Shown here piece by piece: positions 58,778 to 64,000 of a stretch of DNA of 64,000 nt. A program made the position numbers and the translations under genes. This stretch comes from Sporobacter sp963675425. GTDB taxonomy: Bacteria; Bacillota; Clostridia; Oscillospirales; Oscillospiraceae. A model generated the notes under the pieces. The model was not told the origin of the DNA. It did no database searches and saw only the letters and a list, made by a program, of their open reading frames with translations. How positions within the stretch are numbered: position 1 is the first letter of the stretch; each line of letters opens with the position of its first letter. The stretch is from positions 2,852,001-2,916,000 of the forward strand of contig OY776214.1 of assembly GCA_963675425.1 (NCBI GenBank), read 5' to 3'.

Positions 58778-59488
58778 ATGTACTACTACAATAGCGGAGA
58801 AATTATTGCCGGGCTCATTGTCGGGGCGTTGCTGGCGCTGATACCGGCGAAGATCGCCAGCGATAAGGGCAGAAGCTTCGGGCTCTGGTGGGTTTACGGT
58901 TTCTTTTTATGGCTTATTGCCCTGATTCACGCCGCTGTGATTCAAAAAGAGGCTGATACATACGACAGCTACAGAACAGACTCGTTTATGAATCCACCCG
59001 AGCCGCCCGAGCCGGCCCCGGCAGAACCGATAGAGCCGACGCTCTTGTCGGATCAAGAGCCGGTTGATGAGGTGCATTTCCCGACACGCTCAGTTGACAG
59101 CATTACCTGCCCCGTTTGTCGTAAAACACAGATGCCAAACCGCGGCAGCTGTTTTTCCTGCGGAGCCCGATTTGTCTATGACGACGAGGTGAGCGAATCC
59201 GGTGAGGTCAGCGAGACGGGCGTAAACGCTGCGAACACGTCTCATGTTTCGGCGGTATCGCCAGTTACGGAGGCATCTCCGATTGTGGAAGTACTTCAAA
59301 CGGCGCAGGAAAGTCCAGCCGTGGAGGCTTATTCACCCGAGACGGTTAATCCATCAAGAGCGGCAGCTCCTGCCGCCGAGGAACGCCGGCCGCGCTTTTG
59401 CCGGCGATGCGGACAGCCGCTGCTGTCGCCGGACAGCCGCTTTTGTCACCTGTGCGGCACGGCTGTTTTGACAGAGCCGAACCGTTAA
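58778..59488 (+). CDS. Membrane-anchored double zinc-ribbon protein
   Basis: This encodes 236 residues. Residues 8-48 hold two close membrane segments (GEIIAGLIVGALLALIPAK then WWVYGFFLWLIALIHAA). A Pro/Glu-rich part follows, then a first zinc ribbon (CPVCRKTQM and CFSCGARF, residues 109-130), an acidic Val/Ser linker, and a second ribbon (FCRRCGQPL and FCHLCGTAV, residues 207-230). Small proteins of this kind are common in Clostridia with no assigned role. GGTAGGGACT precedes the ATG. It ends near the terminator shared with sigG. Confidence 0.75.
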   Translation: MYYYNSGEIIAGLIVGALLALIPAKIASDKGRSFGLWWVYGFFLWLIALIHAAVIQKEADTYDSYRTDSFMNPPEPPEPAPAEPIEPTLLSDQEPVDEVHFPTRSVDSITCPVCRKTQMPNRGSCFSCGARFVYDDEVSESGEVSETGVNAANTSHVSAVSPVTEASPIVEVLQTAQESPAVEAYSPETVNPSRAAAPAAEERRPRFCRRCGQPLLSPDSRFCHLCGTAVLTEPNR

Positions 59489-59522
59489 CGGTTGAAACCG
59501 CATTCTTAAATAGGTAAACAAA

Positions 59523-59557
59523 AAATAAGCAGAAAAAAATCTGCTTATTTTTTATTT
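59523..59557. terminator. Bidirectional terminator between the zinc-ribbon gene and sigG
   Basis: AAAATAAGCAGA pairs with TCTGCTTATTTT around an A-rich loop, with A- and T-runs outside. It serves both convergent genes. Confidence 0.9.
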
Positions 59558-59573
59558 CAGATACTTTTTGATA

Positions 59574-60344
59574 TCATAAGTTCTTTTTAATTTGGGATAT
59601 GGCGTTTTTCTCCAGCCTTGACACCTGGGCCTGGGAGATGCCGACCTCCTCGGCAACCTCCATTTGCGTCTTTCCGTGGAAAAACCGCAGCGCGAGGATA
59701 TGCTTTTCACGGTCGCCCAGCCGTTCGATGGCGTCGCTCAGGGCGATTTGTTCCAGCCAGTTCTCATCGGTGTTTTTTGTGTCGCTGACCTGATCCATGA
59801 CGCAGATGCTCTCGCCGCCGTCCGTGTAAAGCGGCTCGTACAGCGATACAGGATCGGAAATGGAGTCCATCGCGAACACGACATCCTCACGCTTGAGGCC
59901 AAGTGCCTGCGCGAGCTCATCAAGGCTCGGCTCCTTCTGTGTGTCGTTTGTGAGCTTTTCCTTCATCTGCAGCGCCTTATACGCCGTGTCGCGCATACTT
60001 CGGCTGACGCGAATAGCGCTGTTGTCCCGCAGGTAGCGGCGGATTTCGCCAATAATCATCGGCACGCCGTACGTAGAAAAGCGAACATTCAATTCTGTAT
60101 CAAAGTTATCAATGGCCTTCATAAGGCCGATACAGCCGACCTGAAACAGGTCGTCCACATTTTCGCCGCGATTTAAAAACTTTTGGATTACAGACAAGAC
60201 GAGCCGGAGATTTCCGGCAATCAGTTCTTCCCGGGCCTGCTTATCGCCGCCCTTGCTTCGCTTTAACAGTTCGGTTGTCTCGTCATTCTTGAGAACTTTG
60301 AGTCTGGCCGTGTTGACACCGCAAATCTCGACCTTTCCCGCCAA
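59574..60344 (-). CDS. sigG: RNA polymerase sporulation sigma factor SigG
   Basis: This encodes 256 residues of the SigF/SigG group. The amino end KVEICGVNTARLKVLKN (residues 4-20) is specific for SigG. Region 2 reads NLRLVLSVIQKFLNRGENVDDLFQVGCIGLMKAIDNFD from residue 45, and region 4 reads GKTQMEVAEEVGISQAQVSRLEK near residue 227. SigG runs late forespore gene expression. The start is a TTG with GGGGAGG about nine bases upstream, and a sigma-F-type promoter lies further up. It is not beside spoIIGA/sigE here. It shows that the organism forms spores. Confidence 0.96.
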   Translation of the reverse strand: MAGKVEICGVNTARLKVLKNDETTELLKRSKGGDKQAREELIAGNLRLVLSVIQKFLNRGENVDDLFQVGCIGLMKAIDNFDTELNVRFSTYGVPMIIGEIRRYLRDNSAIRVSRSMRDTAYKALQMKEKLTNDTQKEPSLDELAQALGLKREDVVFAMDSISDPVSLYEPLYTDGGESICVMDQVSDTKNTDENWLEQIALSDAIERLGDREKHILALRFFHGKTQMEVAEEVGISQAQVSRLEKNAISQIKKNL

Positions 60345-60414
60345 CGGATGTTACCTCCCCATAGGGGCGGCGTTTATCGGTCCCGCCGCCTCAAAAAATG
60401 ACCGTGCAAAAGTC

Positions 60415-60443
60415 AGTATTTCCGAGGAGGGGTTTTTTAATAC
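60415..60443 (-). promoter_or_regulatory. Sigma-F/G-type promoter of sigG
   Basis: On the minus strand GTATT (60439-60443) and GGAAATACT (60415-60423) are 15 bases apart. They match the GYWTA/GGNRANAMT pattern of sigma-F promoters, which control sigG in Bacillus. The match is by eye. Confidence 0.6.
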
Positions 60444-60592
60444 GAATTCCTGTTAAAACAACGCAGTAATTGCAATTGTGGCAAATAATAACAGATGAGA
60501 TTGGGTTGAAATATACAAAATCAGCTGTAAAGATAAAACGCAATATAGTTAAATATTATATAATTATTAAAGAACATCTTCATATTTTACGA

Positions 60593-60619
60593 TAAAGAAT
60601 ACAATAACGGTGCCGAATC
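60593..60619 (+). promoter_or_regulatory. Sigma-D-type promoter of the chemotaxis receptor gene
   Basis: TAAA (60593-60596), 15 bases, then GCCGAATC (60612-60619) fit the TAAA-N15-GCCGATAT consensus of flagellar sigma-D. It precedes a methyl-accepting chemotaxis protein, a normal target. The rest of the 361-base gap between sigG and this gene is AT-rich and otherwise unremarkable. Confidence 0.65.
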
Positions 60620-60705
60620 AAGCGGCATCGCCGAAGATGGAGTGTGATAAGAACCTGACGGCGTGTTGATGCAGTATTATTCTGTAGTATAAGGGGGAGA
60701 AGACG

Positions 60706-62673
60706 GTGAAACTGTTTCAAAACAAAAACCTTACAACAAAAATTTCAATTGCGGTGATATCGCTGCTCACCGTGGGATTTTTACTTATGGGCAGTATATC
60801 GTACGTCAGCGCGTCCCGGGCGCTCAACAATGCTATTCAACGGGATTTGATTAACAGCGCCGAGGCCGCATCTGAAACGTTTTCGACCCATATAGATTTT
60901 TTAAAGCAGCAGGCGGATATGATTGCGGTAAGAACCGACATCCGCCATATGAACTGGGAGATGCAGAGAATTTCGCTGGGCGAGCTCGTAACCGCCGCAT
61001 CCTGTCTGAGAATCGGCATCGTACAGCCAGCGGGTACGGTGCAATATTCAGACGGTTCACAAGCCGATGTGTCGGGCGAGGAATACATACAGTCGGCCTT
61101 AAGCGGACAAACAGTTGTCAGCGACCCCCTGTACAGTGACAAGGACGGTAAAATGGTCGTCGTGACAGCCGCGCCGCTTATGAATGATTCGGGACAAGCG
61201 GTCGGTGTGCTGACGCTGACATATGACGTGGCTGTACTCAGTGATATATCAAATACGATGAAGGTCGGCGAGACGGGCTATGCGTACGTCATTAATAAAA
61301 ATGCCGACATGATTGCTTATGTAGACCAGTCGTACGTTGAAGATAAGCATAATTTCATCCAAGAAGCCGAAAAAGACCCGTCTCTCAATCGGCTGTCGGA
61401 TATTATGAAAAAAATGATTAACGGGGAAGCCGGGTATGGTGAGTATAATTTTAACGGCGTGGAAAAATTCGTCGCATACGCGCCGATAGATCATACATCC
61501 TGGTCGATCGCGCTGGCGGCGCCCGTCCAAGAATACTTCTCTGAAATCAACACGCTGTTGTTTATTATTCTCGGCGTAACCCTCCTGTTTATAGTTATCT
61601 GTGTTGTTATGCTGATTAAGGTTAGTAAAGCGCTGATGATCAAGCCGCTTAATAAAATGGTTGCCGCGGCCGACCAGCTGGCGCTGGGCGACGTGGACAT
61701 TGAAATAGATATTGCCTCAACAGATGAAATCGGCAGGCTGGCCGCGTCACTGCAGACGATGATCCAAAATATCCGGGCTCAGGTACGGGGTGTCGAGCGG
61801 ATTGCCGCGGGGGATCTGACGGTTGAGATACCGGTCTGTTCCGAGCGCGATATTCTCGGTATAAAGCTCAACGAGCTGCTCGATAAAAATAACATGGCAC
61901 TTGGCCAAATTAGCAAAGCCGGCGAGCAGGTCTCCTCAGGCGCCAGCCAGGTGGCCAGCTTCAGCACCGCCCTGGCGGAAGGCTCCACAGAGCAGGCCGT
62001 TTCCATAGACCAGCTGACAATGTCGGTGCGGGAGATTGCAACAAAGACGCAAAAGAATGCTGAAAACGCCAATGAAGCCAGCATGCTCAGTGAGCAGGCC
62101 AGCTCCAACGCCCGGGAAGGCGATCGCCAGATGAGCGGTATGCTGTCTGCCATGAACGAGATCAATACCTCATCCGGGAACATTTCTAAAATCATCAAGG
62201 TGATTGACGATATTGCGTTCCAGACTAATATCCTGGCGCTGAACGCCGCCGTTGAGGCTGCCCGTGCCGGGCAGTACGGAAAAGGCTTTGCCGTTGTTGC
62301 CGAGGAGGTGCGCAATCTGGCCGGACGGTCGGCCAGTGCTGCGAAAGAGACGACGGAAATGATTGAAAACTCCATCCGGAAAGTGGCCGACGGTACTAAA
62401 ATTGCCAACGATACGGCAAGCTCCTTAAACCGCATCGTTGAAGTGATAGACAAGGTGGCTGCTCTGATCGAGGATATTGCCGCCGCGTCCAACGAGCAAT
62501 CGGCCAGTATTGAGCAGATCGATCAGGCGCTGTCACATGTCAACACGGTTGTTCAGGATAATTCGGCCAATTCCGAGGAAAGCGCTGCCTCCAGCGAAGA
62601 GCTGTTCTCGCAGGCCGAACTGCTTAAAAACCAGATTGAGAAGTTCCGGCTCAGGCCGGGCGCCATTGACTAA
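60706..62673 (+). CDS. Methyl-accepting chemotaxis protein
   Basis: This encodes 655 residues. Membrane segments at about 15-33 and 282-305 flank an external dCache-type sensor (residues 35-280, with VGETGYAYVINKNADMIAY near residue 186). HAMP domains cover about residues 306-400. The signalling tip is at DDIAFQTNILALNAAVEAARAG near residue 502. The start is GTG with GGGGGAG six bases upstream. It is monocistronic. The ligand is unknown; small organic acids or amino acids are common for dCache domains. A sigma-D promoter upstream ties it to motility. Confidence 0.93.
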   Translation: MKLFQNKNLTTKISIAVISLLTVGFLLMGSISYVSASRALNNAIQRDLINSAEAASETFSTHIDFLKQQADMIAVRTDIRHMNWEMQRISLGELVTAASCLRIGIVQPAGTVQYSDGSQADVSGEEYIQSALSGQTVVSDPLYSDKDGKMVVVTAAPLMNDSGQAVGVLTLTYDVAVLSDISNTMKVGETGYAYVINKNADMIAYVDQSYVEDKHNFIQEAEKDPSLNRLSDIMKKMINGEAGYGEYNFNGVEKFVAYAPIDHTSWSIALAAPVQEYFSEINTLLFIILGVTLLFIVICVVMLIKVSKALMIKPLNKMVAAADQLALGDVDIEIDIASTDEIGRLAASLQTMIQNIRAQVRGVERIAAGDLTVEIPVCSERDILGIKLNELLDKNNMALGQISKAGEQVSSGASQVASFSTALAEGSTEQAVSIDQLTMSVREIATKTQKNAENANEASMLSEQASSNAREGDRQMSGMLSAMNEINTSSGNISKIIKVIDDIAFQTNILALNAAVEAARAGQYGKGFAVVAEEVRNLAGRSASAAKETTEMIENSIRKVADGTKIANDTASSLNRIVEVIDKVAALIEDIAAASNEQSASIEQIDQALSHVNTVVQDNSANSEESAASSEELFSQAELLKNQIEKFRLRPGAID

Positions 62674-62685
62674 AACTTTGAATAT

Positions 62686-62725
62686 GCCGCAGCCCCTGCC
62701 GGATCATCCGGCAGGGGCTTGCAAT
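62686..62725. terminator. Terminator after the chemotaxis receptor gene
   Basis: GCCCCTGCCGGAT pairs perfectly with ATCCGGCAGGGGC around one base, followed by TTGCAATTT. It may also end the convergent gene. Confidence 0.75.
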
Positions 62726-62802
62726 TTATGACGTATAGCATATTTACTTTGAAAAAAAGTAGCAGCGAAGTGCGGTTATTCTGTCTGCGGTCGGGATTGT
62801 TA

Positions 62803-64000
62803 TTATGGCAGCTCGACGTCCGTGATGCCATTGTCTGCGAGAAGCTTCTCCAGATTGCTTCTCTGCAGTTCCAACAGGTCTTCGTAGTTGCCGTAATGCT
62901 CAAGAATCTCGTCTGCCAGGCCTGGGATCGTATCGCCGGAGGCGGGCATCGTGCAGTAATCACGGATGGAGGGGGCGAAGAGACTGCCATCCTGAGCTTG
63001 TTTATATGAGGTGAGCGTGTAGGCGCCGTCCGCGTTTATTTTATATGTGATGGCGGCCGGTATGATGGCGCCTGAATTTTCATCGAGCGTCTTTCCGAAT
63101 AGATTATAACTCGCAGCATATGTTGTGACGAAGACCTTCAAATACCCGTCTTCCTCATAGCTTCCAAAGACATGCGGGGCTACGACCGTAAAGCCGCCAT
63201 CCCGGTTCCAGTCATGATGCTGTGCCGTTTCCGTTTCATAGACCAGCTTCAATACAGGATCGTCTCCCGTATAGACGTAGTTGGGTAGCTCAGTCTCCTG
63301 AAGTATTTGAAGCTTTTCGTACCATTCTGACGGCTGCAGGGGTTCGCCGGACAGGCTGTCCCGAGGCCCCAGCAGGTCCTGGCACAGCGCCTTCATAATA
63401 TGCCCCTTAAGCGTATCGCCTTCGCCGTTCTCAAAACAGGAGAGCATGTAATCGAGCGCCGGCTGCCCCAGCTTGAGGATGGCTTCGTATTTCTCGCGGT
63501 GCGCGTCGATATAGTCGCCAGGATTTGACGAGTATGCCGGCGAGGACATAATGTCCGAAAGGTTTACCTCGACCGCAGCGGCCGTTTCGCTGGCATCTAT
63601 AAACTGCCCCAGCGCGTCGTACAGCTCTGTTTGAACGATGCTGTATTGGCCGGACAATTCGTCCTGCAGGCAGGCTTTCCCGTCGTACATGAACGCGTAG
63701 TACGTCAATGCCGTGCCGTCCGGGTATGACTGGCGTATCATATAGCACGTGTCGAACTGGCGGATATCCAGCGCGTCCCACGCGGCGGATTTGATCATGA
63801 AGTCTTCGATAATCTGTTTAGCGAGCACGGCGTCGTCCGCACCGAACGGCGATATGGTATACGCTAAATCGTCCTTGTCGATCCTGCCATACGCGTAGGA
63901 CGGTTCCCCCAACGGCGCGGCCGATGGCGCCACTGGCGTTGCGATTTTGTCCGTTACGGTTGCCGCCGGGTCCGAAGCCGTATCTGTCTTCTCTTTAGGA
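62803..64000 (-). CDS. Partial protein, C-terminal extracellular domain (cut by the window edge)
   Basis: The frame stays open to the right edge, so the start lies outside. The visible 398 residues begin with a Thr/Ala/Pro-rich linker (residues PKEKTDTASDPAATVT onward) and continue as a soluble alpha/beta region (VLAKQIIEDFMIKSAAW, then RQSYPDGTALTYYAFMYDGKACLQ and DYMLSCFENGEGD). The linker suggests a lipoprotein or the external part of an M56-type sensor, but no catalytic motif lies in this part. A GTG at 63933 is possible but has no convincing ribosome site. Confidence 0.55.
   Translation of the reverse strand, partial: PKEKTDTASDPAATVTDKIATPVAPSAAPLGEPSYAYGRIDKDDLAYTISPFGADDAVLAKQIIEDFMIKSAAWDALDIRQFDTCYMIRQSYPDGTALTYYAFMYDGKACLQDELSGQYSIVQTELYDALGQFIDASETAAAVEVNLSDIMSSPAYSSNPGDYIDAHREKYEAILKLGQPALDYMLSCFENGEGDTLKGHIMKALCQDLLGPRDSLSGEPLQPSEWYEKLQILQETELPNYVYTGDDPVLKLVYETETAQHHDWNRDGGFTVVAPHVFGSYEEDGYLKVFVTTYAASYNLFGKTLDENSGAIIPAAITYKINADGAYTLTSYKQAQDGSLFAPSIRDYCTMPASGDTIPGLADEILEHYGNYEDLLELQRSNLEKLLADNGITDVELP

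Overview
The window looks like a spore-forming anaerobic Clostridia genome of intermediate GC, probably from the Oscillospiraceae or a neighbouring family. This placement is an inference. It rests on sigG, Gram-positive lipoprotein signals, many GGAGG-type ribosome binding sites with frequent GTG and TTG starts, a membrane pyrophosphatase, B12 uptake and salvage, and EFR1-type ferredoxin. No rRNA, CRISPR array, prophage or plasmid origin was seen. One tRNA (Leu, UAG) is present.

Layout, left to right. Positions 1-5.1 kb: a TRAP transporter operon (dctM-dctP-dctQ order, minus strand), tRNA-Leu, a zinc-ribbon membrane protein and two copies of an intergenic repeat of about 165 bp. 5.1-10.5 kb: a BlaI/BlaR1-type sensor pair and two secreted RsiV/DUF3298-type proteins, one with a chagasin-like end. 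10.5-14.9 kb: btuF-btuC-btuD-cbiZ cobalamin genes behind a cobalamin riboswitch with its own terminator. 14.9-23 kb: a lone condensation-type acyltransferase, a fluoride riboswitch with two crcB genes, methyltransferases, PhzF, an MFS exporter and a LytTR/LiaF-like pair. 23.3-29.7 kb: a PucR-type regulator, a second TRAP operon and a divergent uroporphyrinogen-decarboxylase-like gene.

29.8-46 kb is a large exopolysaccharide region: aminotransferase, priming sugar transferase, three glycosyltransferase modules (one fused to a polysaccharide deacetylase domain), polymerase, ManC, phosphohexomutase and two tandem FemAB-like acyltransferases. It is followed by three consecutive c-di-GMP-I riboswitches in front of a secreted beta-helix protein, then a Wzz/tyrosine-kinase fusion and a ComFB-family protein. 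The most interesting reading of the window is a surface-polysaccharide system in which c-di-GMP is sensed by a three-aptamer RNA array and perhaps again by ComFB. No flippase and no sugar 4,6-dehydratase lie in the window.

46.2-64 kb: an IS1182-type insertion sequence (with a decayed relative at 56 kb), membrane pyrophosphatase, a P-type ATPase behind a NiCo riboswitch, amtB with a strongly structured leader, two PII genes, a small ferritin-like protein, an arginine-deiminase-fold protein, an EFR1 ferredoxin, small zinc-ribbon and hypothetical proteins, sigG, a chemotaxis receptor behind a sigma-D-type promoter, and a gene cut by the right edge. Four recognisable metabolite or ion riboswitch classes (cobalamin, fluoride, c-di-GMP-I x3, NiCo) make RNA-level control a theme of this window. 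All family calls come from reading motifs by eye; no searches were run.
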